This document shows, one piece after another, positions 52,559 to 61,230 of a stretch of 64,000 bases of DNA. Position 1 is the first letter of the stretch. The number at the start of each line of letters is the position of its first letter. Position numbers and translations under genes: made by a program. Origin of the DNA: Methylocapsa sp. S129 (GTDB lineage: Bacteria > Pseudomonadota > Alphaproteobacteria > Rhizobiales > Beijerinckiaceae); contig NZ_LMUI01000042.1 in NCBI RefSeq assembly GCF_009765995.1, positions 23,043 to 87,042 of the forward strand. The letters run 5' to 3'. The notes under the pieces were generated by a model. The model ran no database searches. It was given only the letters and a program-made list of their open reading frames with translations, and was not told the DNA's origin.

Positions 52559-53866
52559 ATGTCCGGCCTGACCGACGATGATTTTGGCCAACGCGCCCGC
52601 CAATTGCGCGTCGATACGCTCATCCGGCTGCGGTGGCTGGCGGTGGCGGGCCAGTCGGCCGCCGTTCTCATCACCCGTTTTGGCCTTGGCTTCGACCTGC
52701 CGATCGTCTGGTGTTTTCTGTGCGTCGGCATGTCGGCGCTGCTCAATATCGGGCTACGATTGCGTTTTCCGGTCAGCCAAAGGCTCGACGACAGCCGCGC
52801 GACCAATCTTCTGGGTTTTGACATTCTCCAGCTCGCCGCCCTGCTGTTCCTGACGGGCGGCGTCATCAATCCGTTCTCGATCCTGTTTCTGGCCCCGGTG
52901 ATGATCTCGGCGGCGTCCCTGCCGCTATGGCGAACGATCGGGCTGCTGCTGCTGGCCCTGGCCTGCACGACCGTCCTGACCTTCTGGCATTGGCCGCTGC
53001 CCTGGATCGAGGGGGCCGACCTGCATCTGCCCATGCTCTATGGCGTCGCCATTTGGGTGGCGATCGGCGTCGGCGCCGCTTTCATCACGATTTACGCGAA
53101 CCGGGTCGCGGAAGAGGCGCGGTTGCTGGCCGGCGCCCTCAACGCCACCGAACTGGTGCTCGCGCGCGAGCAGCACCTGTCCCAGCTCGATGGCCTGGCG
53201 GCCGCGGCGGCGCATGAATTGGGCACGCCGCTGGCGACCGTCGCGCTGGTCGTCACCGAAATGACGCGCCAGAATCCGCCCGCCGGCGCTTTCGCCGACG
53301 ATCTGCGGCTGCTCAATCAGGAGGTCGGGCGTTGCCGCGCGATCCTCGGCAAGCTCGCCTCGCTGGGCGAGGACGGCGCCGGGCCGCTGGAAGAACTGAG
53401 CCTGAGCCATCTGATCGAGGAGATCGCCGCGCCCCATCGCCATTTTGGCGTCGCGATCGACGTCAAACTCGATGGCCAAGGCCCCGAACCGGTCTGCCGC
53501 CGCAATCCCGGGATGCTCTATGGGCTTGGCAATATTGCCGAGAATGCGGTGGATTTCGCCAAGAGCCGTGTGTGCATCGAAGCGTCCTGGAACAGGGAAA
53601 CGGTGACGATCGTCATCGCTGACGATGGGCCGGGCGTCGCGCCGCACGTCCTGGCGCGCCTGGGGGAGCCCTATGTCACGACCCGGGGCGCCGCGCAAAA
53701 CGAGGCGAGCGGCGGCTTGGGCCTCGGCCTGTTCATCGCCAAGACTTTGCTTGAGAGATCTGGCGCCGCTACGCGAATTATCAATGCGCCGCCCCCTGCC
53801 GCCGGGGCGCAGGCCAGCGTGGCGTGGCCGCGCGCCTCTTTTGAACAAGGTCGACTGGGCGCCTAA
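52559..53866 (+). CDS. regB: Redox sensor histidine kinase RegB/PrrB/ActS
   Basis: The 435-residue membrane kinase senses the quinone pool and cytosolic redox state and phosphorylates RegA. It has six hydrophobic segments, the quinone-site loop 'GGVINPFSILFLAPVMISA' (about residues 100-118), H-box 'AAAAHELGTPLATVAL' with His219, a redox-active Cys259 in 'EVGRCRAILGKLA', and the ATPase domain with 'GNIAENAVDFAK' and 'SGGLGLGLFIAKTLLERSG'. Such a system controls respiration, nitrogen and carbon fixation genes in alphaproteobacteria. It is upstream of regA. Confidence 0.95.
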   Translation: MSGLTDDDFGQRARQLRVDTLIRLRWLAVAGQSAAVLITRFGLGFDLPIVWCFLCVGMSALLNIGLRLRFPVSQRLDDSRATNLLGFDILQLAALLFLTGGVINPFSILFLAPVMISAASLPLWRTIGLLLLALACTTVLTFWHWPLPWIEGADLHLPMLYGVAIWVAIGVGAAFITIYANRVAEEARLLAGALNATELVLAREQHLSQLDGLAAAAAHELGTPLATVALVVTEMTRQNPPAGAFADDLRLLNQEVGRCRAILGKLASLGEDGAGPLEELSLSHLIEEIAAPHRHFGVAIDVKLDGQGPEPVCRRNPGMLYGLGNIAENAVDFAKSRVCIEASWNRETVTIVIADDGPGVAPHVLARLGEPYVTTRGAAQNEASGGLGLGLFIAKTLLERSGAATRIINAPPPAAGAQASVAWPRASFEQGRLGA

Positions 53867-53941
53867 AAGACAATATTGAGGGTGGGTTGGCCCGGGGCGG
53901 CGCAAAGAGCGGCGCCAAAAGGGCTCGCCGAGGAAGGGATA

Positions 53942-54517
53942 ATGGAACGAATTGACGAAAATCGGGCCGCGACCGCGTCCGAAGCGCAACCGGGCGATAA
54001 ATCGCTGCTGATCGTCGATGACGACAAGCCGTTCGCGGCGCGCTTGGCGCGGGCGATGGAAGCGCGCGGGTTCGTCGTCGAGGCGGCGGGCGGCGTCGCC
54101 GAAGGGCTTGCCGCCATCGCGGCCGGCGCGCCCGCTTTCGCGGTCATCGATCTTCGCTTAGGCGATGGCAGCGGGCTCGACGTGATCCGCGCGCTGAAGG
54201 CGGCGCGCCCCCTGGCGCGCGCCATTATCCTGACCGGCTATGGCGCCATCGCCACCGCCGTCACGGCGGTCAAGCTGGGCGCTTTCGATTATCTGGCCAA
54301 GCCGGTCGACGCCGACGAAATCACCGCCGCGCTGATGGCCGACCATTCCGACCGCCCGCAAGGCGCGGAACATCCGATGTCCGCCGACCGCGTGCGCTGG
54401 GAGCATATCCAGCGCATCTATGAATCGTGCGAGCGCAACGTGTCCGAGACGGCGCGTCAGTTGAATATGCATCGCCGGACGCTGCAGCGCATCTTGGCCA
54501 AACGCGCGCCGCGTTAG
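53942..54517 (+). CDS. regA: Redox response regulator RegA/PrrA/ActR
   Basis: The 191-residue regulator has a receiver domain ('LLIVDDDKPFAARLARAMEARGF', phosphoacceptor Asp in 'AVIDLRLGDGSGLDVI', Lys in 'YLAKPVDADEI') and a C-terminal Fis-type helix-turn-helix ('NVSETARQLNMHRRTLQRILAKRAPR'), the exact architecture of RegA. GAGGAAGGG precedes ATG 53942, 75 bases after regB. The stop codon itself forms one end of a perfect 40-base palindrome, which could act as a transcript end. Confidence 0.95.
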   Translation: MERIDENRAATASEAQPGDKSLLIVDDDKPFAARLARAMEARGFVVEAAGGVAEGLAAIAAGAPAFAVIDLRLGDGSGLDVIRALKAARPLARAIILTGYGAIATAVTAVKLGAFDYLAKPVDADEITAALMADHSDRPQGAEHPMSADRVRWEHIQRIYESCERNVSETARQLNMHRRTLQRILAKRAPR

Positions 54518-54554
54518 AGCCTGTTGCGATTCAATTGAATCGCAACAGGCTCTA
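54515..54554. repeat. Perfect 40-base palindrome overlapping the regA stop
   Basis: The left arm (54515-54534) begins with the TAG stop of regA, and the right arm (54535-54554) is its exact reverse complement, with no loop. A second hairpin-like unit follows (8-base arms 54580-54587 and 54599-54606, GCGAAAAA/TTTTTCGC) and resembles abundant intergenic repeats of this order. Together 54515-54618 look like a dispersed repeat element. Confidence 0.75.
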
Positions 54555-54876
54555 GATTCCTCGAAAACGCGCGCGATTCGCGAAAAACCGGCATCCACTT
54601 TTTCGCCGCGCGCTCTAAAGCGCGGCAGGACGCTGCGGCCTCCTTCTCCTCTGCGGAGACTTCGCCAGAGCCGTTGGGCGCTGCGCAAAGGCGCGCCATG
54701 GCGCCTAAAATTTGCGCGATCCGCCCCGGCAAAACGCCCGCTTCGACCCCGTTCCGCGCCCAAAGCGCGCGCACGGCCTGACGCCTGCGTGGCATAGGGT
54801 TTGCGTCTTCAAGGCGTCCCAAAGAGGGAATCAACCTCAAGCCGGGTTGGAACGGGCGTATTGAAGGAGGGGTTTC
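54555..54876. other. Intergenic region between regA and urtA
   Basis: After the repeat element described at 54515, the spacer holds GC-rich sequence with no supported gene, the sigma54-like promoter at 54790-54805 and the urtA ribosome-binding site (AAGGAGG at about 54864-54870). Confidence 0.5.
54790..54805 (+). promoter_or_regulatory. Sigma54 (-24/-12) promoter of urtABCDE
   Basis: TGGCATAGGGTTTGCG has GG (54791-54792) and GC (54803-54804) with exactly 10 bases between, as required for RpoN, and matches the TGGCA...TTGC consensus. It lies 72 bases before urtA. NtrC activation under nitrogen limitation is the usual mechanism for urea importers. Confidence 0.75.
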
Positions 54877-56172
54877 ATGTCATTCTCTAGACGGTTTATG
54901 TTGCGGGCGGCCGGCGCGTTGGTTGGCGGCGCGGTAGCGCTGGGCGCCTTCGCCGCCAAGGCTGAGGATACGATCAAGATCGGCATTTTGCATTCGCTGT
55001 CGGGCACGATGGCGATCAGCGAGACAACGCTCAAAGACGTCATGTTGATGCTGATCGACGAGCAGAACAAGAAAGGCGGCGTGCTCGGCAAGAAGCTTGA
55101 GGCGGTCGTCGTCGATCCCGCCTCCAACTGGCCGCTGTTCGCCGAAAAGGCGCGCGAGCTGATCGCCAAGGACAAGGTTTCCGTCGTATTCGGCTGCTGG
55201 ACATCGGTCTCGCGCAAATCCGTGCTCCCTGTCTTCCAGGAACTGGATTCGATCCTCTTCTATCCCGTGCAATATGAAGGCGAGGAATCGCAGCGCAACG
55301 TGTTCTACACCGGCGCCGCGCCCAACCAGCAGGCGATTCCCGCCGTCGACTATCTGATGAGCGCCGATGGCGGCTCGGTGAAGCGCTGGGTGCTGGAAGG
55401 CACCGATTACGTCTATCCCCGCACCACCAACAAGATTCTCGCCGCCTACCTCAAATCAAAGGGCGTGGCCGATGAAGACGTTCTGGTGAATTACACGCCG
55501 TTCGGCTTCTCCGATTGGCAGACCGAAGTCACCAAGATTAAGGCGTTCGGCTCGGCGGGCAAGAAGACCGCCGTCGTCTCCACCATCAACGGTGACGCCA
55601 ACGTTCCTTTCTATAAGGAGCTCGGCAACCAGGGCATCAAGGCGACCGACATTCCAGTCGTGGCGTTCTCGGTGGGCGAGGAAGAACTCGCCGGCCTCGA
55701 CACCAAGCCGCTCGTCGGCCATCTCGCGGCGTGGAATTATTTCATGTCGATCGATACGCCCGAGAACAAGGCGTGGATCGAGAAGTGGCATGCCTTTACC
55801 AAGAACCCGAAGCGCACCTTCAACGACCCGATGGAAGCGCATGTGATCGGCTTCAACATGTGGGTGAAGGCGGTCGAAAAGGCCGGCAGCTTCGAGCCGG
55901 ATAAAGTGATCGATGCGATGATCGGCGTTTCGACCGAGAACCTGACCGGCGGTCTCTCGACGATGATGCCCAATCACCACATCACCAAGCCCGTCTATAT
56001 CGGCGAAATCCAGGCGGACGGTCAGCTCAACACTGTCTGGCAGACGCCCGGCACCGTTGTCGCGCAGGAATGGTCGCCCTATCTCGAAGGGTCGCGCGAT
56101 CTGATCGCCGATTGGCGCAAGCCTCTCTCCTGCGGCAACCTCAACGTCAAGACCGGCAAGTGCGGCGGCTGA
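54877..56172 (+). CDS. urtA: Urea ABC importer, periplasmic binding protein UrtA
   Basis: The 431-residue protein has a Tat-like signal peptide (SRRFMLRAAGALVG, ending AKA) and the UrtA signature throughout: 'KIGILHSLSGTMAISETTLKDVMLMLIDEQNKKGGVLGKKLE', 'VVFGCWTSVSRKSVLPVFQELDSILFYPVQYEGEESQRNVFYTGAAPNQQAIPAVDYL', and 'MSIDTPENKAW'. It binds urea or a short-chain amide outside the cell. A hairpin follows the gene and may raise UrtA over the other subunits. Confidence 0.96.
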   Translation: MSFSRRFMLRAAGALVGGAVALGAFAAKAEDTIKIGILHSLSGTMAISETTLKDVMLMLIDEQNKKGGVLGKKLEAVVVDPASNWPLFAEKARELIAKDKVSVVFGCWTSVSRKSVLPVFQELDSILFYPVQYEGEESQRNVFYTGAAPNQQAIPAVDYLMSADGGSVKRWVLEGTDYVYPRTTNKILAAYLKSKGVADEDVLVNYTPFGFSDWQTEVTKIKAFGSAGKKTAVVSTINGDANVPFYKELGNQGIKATDIPVVAFSVGEEELAGLDTKPLVGHLAAWNYFMSIDTPENKAWIEKWHAFTKNPKRTFNDPMEAHVIGFNMWVKAVEKAGSFEPDKVIDAMIGVSTENLTGGLSTMMPNHHITKPVYIGEIQADGQLNTVWQTPGTVVAQEWSPYLEGSRDLIADWRKPLSCGNLNVKTGKCGG

Positions 56173-56188
56173 CGCTCGCGACAACAAA

Positions 56189-56217
56189 GCCTTCCCCTCT
56201 CAGCTTGAGGGGAAGGC
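56189..56217 (+). repeat. Hairpin in the urtA-urtB gap
   Basis: Arms of 11 bases (56189-56199 and 56207-56217) are perfectly complementary with a 7-base loop, with no T run after them. This is typical of an RNA stabiliser/attenuator between a binding-protein gene and its permease genes, and similar to REP units elsewhere in the window. The gap to urtB is 228 bases and holds no gene. Confidence 0.6.
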
Positions 56218-56400
56218 GGCTTTCTCAAAGCACGCTCGCCCCCACAGGGCGGGCGATGGCGGAAAGATGAGCGTCGCTGGCGGTACGGAGCGCACCAACG
56301 CCCCGCCGCCGCCAGGACGCTCTGATCCAGCGGCTTCGTCGGCCTGCCTTCTCCAATGTCTGGAGACGAGGAGCGGGCGGCGCAACAGAGAAAACAACGT

Positions 56401-58002
56401 ATGACGCTCGCTCGCCTGTTCGCAGCGCTTTTTCTGTTCTGTTGTCTGGCGGCGGCCAGTTCAGCGGCGCGCGCCGATCCGCTCGACGACACGTTGGGGC
56501 TGTTCCTCGACGACAAATTTCCGCAGACGGAGAAGGCGATCGGCCAATTGGCGATCAGCGGCGCGCCGACGGGAACGCAAATTCTTGAAGCGCTCGCCGA
56601 CAACCGGCTTTTCATCGACAAAGCTTCGAAGACGATCGTTTTCAAAAACGCCGCCGGCGACATTTTCAGCGCCAAGACCGGTGAGAAAGCGGCCAATATC
56701 GATGAGGGCGCGCTGAAGAAGGTGCGCGTCAACAATGGGCTGCGCAGCGCTATCGACGCCGCGATCGGCTCGATGACGCTGGCCTCGCCCGATCCGGCTA
56801 AACGGGTGGCGGGAGCCGATGCGGTGTTCAAATCGCACGATCCGAAAGACCTGCCAGCCGTTGACGCGGCGCTCGCCAAGGAGAAGGATCAGCACGCCGC
56901 GCAAGCCTTGCGTCAGGCGCGCGCGGCGATCCTGGTGCTGAGCGCCGACGCTCCCGAAGCCGACCGGCTCGCCGCTGTCGGCCTTTTGAAAGAGCGTGGC
57001 GATCAGGATGCGCAGGGCCTGCTCGATGAACTCTCGCAGAAGGCTGGCGAAGGGCCGCTGAAGGCCGCCGCGCTCGCCGGTCTCGCTTCGATCAAATCCC
57101 GCCTCGCGCTTTGGGATATCGTACAGAATCTTTGGTATGGCCTCTCGGCCTCCTCTGTCCTGCTGCTCGCCGCGATCGGACTGGCGATCACCTTCGGCGT
57201 CATGGGCGTCATCAATATGGCGCATGGCGAAATGGTGATGCTGGGCGCTTATTCGACTTTCATCGTGCAGAGCCTGCTTCCGCCTGCTTTCGCCCAATGG
57301 TCGCTCGCCGTCGCCATACCTCTGGCCTTCGTGATCGCGGGATGTATGGGCATTCTGATCGAGCGGCTGGTGATCCGCTACCTCTATGGCCGGCCGTTGG
57401 AGACGCTTCTGGCGACCTGGGGCGTCTCGCTGGTGCTCCAGCAATTGGTGCGCACGATTTTCGGCGCCAATAACCGCCAGGTCGTTGCGCCGACATTCAT
57501 GTCGGGTTCGATCGAGGTTGGCGGCCTCTCGATAACGACGGGGCGCCTCTGGATCATCGTGCTCGCCATAGCGGTCTTCACCGCCCTGCAACTGGTGCTG
57601 CGCGCGACGTCGTTCGGCCTGCGCATGCGCGCGGTCACGCAGAACCGGCGCATGGCGGCCGCGATGGGCATTTCGACGGGGCGCATCGACATGCTCGCCT
57701 TCGGGCTCGGCTCGGGGATCGCGGGCATCGCCGGGGTCGCGCTTTCGCAGATCGACAATGTCTCGCCCAATCTCGGCCAGGGCTACATTATCGACAGCTT
57801 CATGGTCGTCGTGCTCGGCGGCGTCGGCAATCTCTGGGGCACGTTGCTCGGCGCGCTGACGCTCGGCGTCGCCAACAAGCTGCTGGAGCCGTTCGTCGGC
57901 GCGGTGCTCGGCAAGATCATTCTGCTGGTCTTCATCATCCTGTTCATCCAGAAGCGCCCGCGCGGGCTGTTCGCGCTCAAAGGCCGGGCGGTGGAGACAT
58001 GA
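56401..58002 (+). CDS. urtB: Urea ABC importer permease UrtB
   Basis: The 533-residue protein has a signal peptide, an N-terminal periplasmic domain of about 200 residues ('DPLDDTLGLFLDDKFPQTEKAIGQLAISG', 'DGAL...LRSAIDAAIGSMTLASPDPAKRVAGADAVFKSHD') and then the LivH-type permease with 'GVMGVINMAHGEMVMLGAYSTFIVQSLLP' and 'VVVLGGVGNLWGTLLGAL'. This extra domain is characteristic of UrtB compared with LivH. An alternative ATG lies at 56356. Confidence 0.95.
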   Translation: MTLARLFAALFLFCCLAAASSAARADPLDDTLGLFLDDKFPQTEKAIGQLAISGAPTGTQILEALADNRLFIDKASKTIVFKNAAGDIFSAKTGEKAANIDEGALKKVRVNNGLRSAIDAAIGSMTLASPDPAKRVAGADAVFKSHDPKDLPAVDAALAKEKDQHAAQALRQARAAILVLSADAPEADRLAAVGLLKERGDQDAQGLLDELSQKAGEGPLKAAALAGLASIKSRLALWDIVQNLWYGLSASSVLLLAAIGLAITFGVMGVINMAHGEMVMLGAYSTFIVQSLLPPAFAQWSLAVAIPLAFVIAGCMGILIERLVIRYLYGRPLETLLATWGVSLVLQQLVRTIFGANNRQVVAPTFMSGSIEVGGLSITTGRLWIIVLAIAVFTALQLVLRATSFGLRMRAVTQNRRMAAAMGISTGRIDMLAFGLGSGIAGIAGVALSQIDNVSPNLGQGYIIDSFMVVVLGGVGNLWGTLLGALTLGVANKLLEPFVGAVLGKIILLVFIILFIQKRPRGLFALKGRAVET

Positions 58003-59156
58003 TCACGGGACGTTTCCTCGCAAAGCTCGATCGGCTCGGCATCGCCTTCATCATCCTGATGCTGGCGGTGGCGATCATCGTGCCGGTATTGGCGCTCGCC
58101 ATCCCCGCCAAATCCGCCTTCGCCATTCCACCCTATGTCGTGGCGTTGATGGGCAAATATCTGTGCTATGCGCTGCTCGCTTTGGCGCTCGATCTGGTCT
58201 GGGGCTATTGCGGCATTCTCTCGCTCGGCCACGGCGCCTTCTTCGCGCTCGGCGGCTATGCGATGGGCATGTATCTGATGCGCCAGATCGGCGCGCGCGG
58301 CGTCTACGCCAATCCGATCCTGCCCGACTTCATGGTGTTCCTAAATTATAAGGAATTGCCCATTCCCTGGTGGGGCTTCAATTTCTTTCCCTATGCGATG
58401 GCGATGGTGATGCTGGTCCCCGGCCTGCTCGCCTTCGCATTTGGCTGGTTCGCCTTTCGCTCGCGCGTCACCGGCGTCTATCTCTCGATCATCACGCAGG
58501 CGCTGACCTATGCGCTGAAGCTCGCCTTCTTCCGCAACGATTTCGGTTTCGGCGGCAATAATGGGCTGACCGACTTCAAAGACATTGTCGGCTTCAACGT
58601 GCAGGCCGATGCGACGAGAGCGGCGCTGTTCTCGATTTCGGCGATCGCGCTCGTTATCGCCTTCATCCTCGCCAAAGCGATCGTCACATCCAAATACGGC
58701 AAGGCGCTGATCGCGGTGCGCGACGCCGAGAGCCGCGTTCGCTTCCTCGGCTACCGCGTCGAAAATTATAAACTGTTCGTCTGGGTGGTCTCCGCTGTTA
58801 TCGCGGGCATCGCCGGCGCGCTCTATGTGCCGCAGGTCGGCATCATCAACCCTTCGGAATTCGATCCCGGCAATTCGATCGAGGCGGTGATCTGGGTGGC
58901 GGTGGGCGGGCGCGGCACATTGGTCGGCGCGGTGCTCGGCGCGATCGTCGTCAATTTTGCGAAAACCTATTTCACGGGAGTCTTTCCCGAATATTGGCTA
59001 TTCGGTTTGGGCGCCTTGTTCGTGCTCGTCACTTTGTTCCTGCCCAAGGGCATCCTCGGCTGGCTCTCAAGCCTGCGCAGAAAGCCGACGCCGGCGCCGC
59101 CCGCCTCGCTTGCCGAGCGGTCGACGATCGCCGAAGAGGGGGGAAGCGCCCAATGA
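57999..59156 (+). CDS. urtC: Urea ABC importer permease UrtC
   Basis: The 385-residue LivM-type permease overlaps urtB by an ATGA. It shows 'LALDLVWGYCGILSLGHGAFFALGGYAMGMYLM', 'RSRVTGVYLSIITQALTYALKLAFFRNDFGFGGNNGLTDFKDI', 'GKALIAVRDAESRVRFLGYRVENYKLFVWVVSAVIAGIAGALYVPQVGIINPSEFDPGNSIEAVIWVAVGGRGTL'. Translational coupling to urtD (stop/start overlap ATGA at 59153-59156). Confidence 0.95.
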   Translation: MITGRFLAKLDRLGIAFIILMLAVAIIVPVLALAIPAKSAFAIPPYVVALMGKYLCYALLALALDLVWGYCGILSLGHGAFFALGGYAMGMYLMRQIGARGVYANPILPDFMVFLNYKELPIPWWGFNFFPYAMAMVMLVPGLLAFAFGWFAFRSRVTGVYLSIITQALTYALKLAFFRNDFGFGGNNGLTDFKDIVGFNVQADATRAALFSISAIALVIAFILAKAIVTSKYGKALIAVRDAESRVRFLGYRVENYKLFVWVVSAVIAGIAGALYVPQVGIINPSEFDPGNSIEAVIWVAVGGRGTLVGAVLGAIVVNFAKTYFTGVFPEYWLFGLGALFVLVTLFLPKGILGWLSSLRRKPTPAPPASLAERSTIAEEGGSAQ

Positions 59157-59917
59157 CAATTCCCGAGAATCCGCTTCTCACGCGTTCGCTCCTTTATCTC
59201 GACGGCGTCGCCGTCTCCTTCGACGGCTATAAGGCTTTGCGCGGCCTGTCGCTGATGCTCGAGCCTGGCGAGATGCGCGCCATCATCGGCCCCAATGGCG
59301 CCGGCAAGACGACGATGATGGATGTCATCACCGGCAAGACGCGGCCCGACGAAGGCGACGTCTATTTCGACGGGCGGCACAATCTTCTGCAGCTCGATGA
59401 AACCGAAATCGCCCAGCTCGGCGTCGGCCGCAAGTTTCAAAAGCCGACCGTCTTCGAGAACCATACAGTGTCGGACAATATTCTGCTCGCGGCCAAGGCG
59501 CCGCGCGAGGTTTTCGCTACGCTGTTCGGCGGCGCCCGCGCGCGCGAGCAAGAAACAATCGACCGCATTCTTGAGACGACCCGGCTGACCGACCACCGCG
59601 CGCGCCTCGGCGGCGCGCTTTCGCATGGCCAGAAGCAATGGCTGGAGATCGGCATGCTGCTGGCGCAGGATCCGAAGCTCCTTCTGGTCGATGAGCCGGT
59701 CGCCGGTATGACCGACGCCGAAACCGCCGTGACCGCCGAATTGCTGCGCGAAATCGCCAGGGATCATTCCGTCGTCGTCGTCGAACATGACATGGCCTTC
59801 GTGCGCGAACTCGGCGTCAAGGTGACGGTGCTGCATGAAGGTTCGGTTCTTGCCGAAGGGACGCTCGACCAGGTGAGCGCCGACGAGCGCGTCATCGAAG
59901 TCTATCTGGGGCGATGA
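59153..59917 (+). CDS. urtD: Urea ABC importer ATPase UrtD
   Basis: The 254-residue ATPase of the LivG type has Walker A 'GPNGAGKTTMMDVITGKTRPD', 'LGVGRKFQKPTVFENHTVSDNILLA', the signature region 'LSHGQKQWLEIGMLLAQDPKLLLVDEPVAGMTDAET' and 'VVVVEHDMAFVRELGVKVTVLHEG'. The ATG overlaps the urtC stop. It forms the nucleotide-binding pair with UrtE. Confidence 0.95.
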   Translation: MTIPENPLLTRSLLYLDGVAVSFDGYKALRGLSLMLEPGEMRAIIGPNGAGKTTMMDVITGKTRPDEGDVYFDGRHNLLQLDETEIAQLGVGRKFQKPTVFENHTVSDNILLAAKAPREVFATLFGGARAREQETIDRILETTRLTDHRARLGGALSHGQKQWLEIGMLLAQDPKLLLVDEPVAGMTDAETAVTAELLREIARDHSVVVVEHDMAFVRELGVKVTVLHEGSVLAEGTLDQVSADERVIEVYLGR

Positions 59918-59921
59918 GCGC

Positions 59922-60617
59922 ATGCTGAGCGTCGACAACATCAACCTCTTCTACGGCGCCGCCCAGGCCCTGCGTTCGGTCTCGCTGAAAGCAGAGATCG
60001 GACGCGTCACGACCGTGCTTGGCCGTAACGGGGTCGGCAAATCCTCGCTGCTGCGCGCCATCGTCGGCCAGCAATCGATCGCCTCGGGCGCCGTGATGTG
60101 GCAAGGCGAGAACATCAGCACATTGGCGCCCTATCAGCGCGCCAAGCGCGGCATCGGCTATGTCCCGCAGGGGCGCGAAATCTTTCCGCTGCTGACGGTG
60201 CGCGAGAATTTGATGACGGGCTTTGCGACGCAGGGGCGGGCGACGCGTTTCATCGACGACGAGATTTTCAGCCTGTTTCCCGTGCTCGCCGAAATGATGG
60301 GCCGGCGCGGCGGCGATCTCTCAGGCGGCCAGCAACAGCAACTGGCGATCGGCCGCGCTTTGGTGACGCGGCCCAAATTGCTGGTGCTCGACGAACCGAC
60401 CGAAGGCATTCAGCCCTCGATCATCAAGGATATCGGCCGCGCGATTCTTTATCTCAGGAACAAAGGCGAAATGGCGATCGTCGTCGTGGAGCAATATTTC
60501 GAATGGGCGCGCGATATCGCCGACGATTATGTCGTGATGGACCGCGGCGCCGTGGTGCTGGCGGGCGAACGCAAGGATATGGTCGAGGCGGATGTGAGGA
60601 AGAAGCTGTCGGTGTGA
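59922..60617 (+). CDS. urtE: Urea ABC importer ATPase UrtE
   Basis: The 231-residue ATPase of the LivF type has Walker A 'GRNGVGKSSLLRAIVG', 'RGIGYVPQGREIFPLLTVRENLMTGF', signature 'LSGGQQQQLAIGRALVTRPKLLVLDEPTEGIQPSIIKDIGRAI', and 'AIVVVEQYFEWARDIADDYVVMDRG'. It ends the urt operon, 16 bases before a REP copy. No urease genes are in the window. Confidence 0.95.
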   Translation: MLSVDNINLFYGAAQALRSVSLKAEIGRVTTVLGRNGVGKSSLLRAIVGQQSIASGAVMWQGENISTLAPYQRAKRGIGYVPQGREIFPLLTVRENLMTGFATQGRATRFIDDEIFSLFPVLAEMMGRRGGDLSGGQQQQLAIGRALVTRPKLLVLDEPTEGIQPSIIKDIGRAILYLRNKGEMAIVVVEQYFEWARDIADDYVVMDRGAVVLAGERKDMVEADVRKKLSV

Positions 60618-60632
60618 GGGGCGGCGGCGTAT

Positions 60633-60688
60633 CCCTTCTCCCGCAAAGCGGGAGAAGGTGGCCCGACGAAGTCGGGTCGGATGAGGGC
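60633..60688. repeat. REP copy A beside urtE
   Basis: This 56-base element has a hairpin (CCTTCTCCCGC...GCGGGAGAAGG) followed by a tail ending GGTCGGATGAGGG. It is in the opposite orientation to the copy at 61143-61200, so the DUF559 gene is framed by the pair. Confidence 0.8.
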
Positions 60689-60693
60689 GCTCG

Positions 60694-61077
60694 TCACAAA
60701 GCGCCGACGTCACTTCCCGCGGCGCCGGCAATGGCCGCCCGAATGCGATCGACGACAATATCTCCGCCGCCAATGGCGAGATCATTGGGAAATCGAAGAA
60801 CCCGATATCCCTGCTCATGCAGCCATTCATCGCGCGCAGAATCACGACCTTTGCGCTCGTCGTCATCGTGGGGCGGTCCATCCAACTCCACGATCAGGCG
60901 ATGCTGGAAACAAAGGAAGTCGGCAATGTATGGACCGATGGGAACCTGACGTCTGAATTTCAATCCGTCGACGCGCGATCCGCGCAAGAGACGCCAAAGC
61001 ATCGCCTCGGCGTTGGTCATGTCGCGGCGCAATTGCCGCGCTTGATTCCGTTGCTGTTCTGAATAGCGAGTCGGCAT
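60694..61077 (-). CDS. DUF559 endonuclease-like protein
   Basis: The 127-residue protein belongs to DUF559, a restriction-endonuclease fold related to very-short-patch repair nucleases. Diagnostic residues are 'RLLRGSRVDGLKFRRQVPIGPYIADFLCFQHRLIVELDGPPHDDDERKGRDSARDEWLHEQGYRVLRFPN', including a D-x-x...E-x-D-type nuclease core ('ADF', 'VELDG'). The family is often linked to inverted repeat pairs; here it is framed by two REP copies in opposite orientation, so it may be a cargo of, or involved in, REP spread. Confidence 0.85.
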   Translation of the reverse strand: MPTRYSEQQRNQARQLRRDMTNAEAMLWRLLRGSRVDGLKFRRQVPIGPYIADFLCFQHRLIVELDGPPHDDDERKGRDSARDEWLHEQGYRVLRFPNDLAIGGGDIVVDRIRAAIAGAAGSDVGAL

Positions 61078-61142
61078 GAGTGTCTCATGACTGAAACGGC
61101 GTCTCGAACCGCCGCGGGCTTTGCGTTGCGCCCAGCTTCGAG

Positions 61143-61200
61143 GCCCTCATCCGACCTTCGCTAACGCGAAGGCCACCTTCTCCCGCGAAGCGGGAGAAGG
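61143..61200. repeat. REP copy B, opposite orientation
   Basis: Contains CCCTCATCCGACC and a CCTTCTCCCGC.../...GCGGGAGAAGG hairpin, the inverse of copy A at 60633-60688. Between the two hairpin parts an extra short stem (CCTTCG-CTAA-CGCGAAGG) replaces the CCCGACGAAGTCGGG of copy A, showing loop variation between copies. Confidence 0.8.
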
Positions 61201-61230
61201 AGTGCGCGCGCAGTCCTTCTTCACAGCCAC

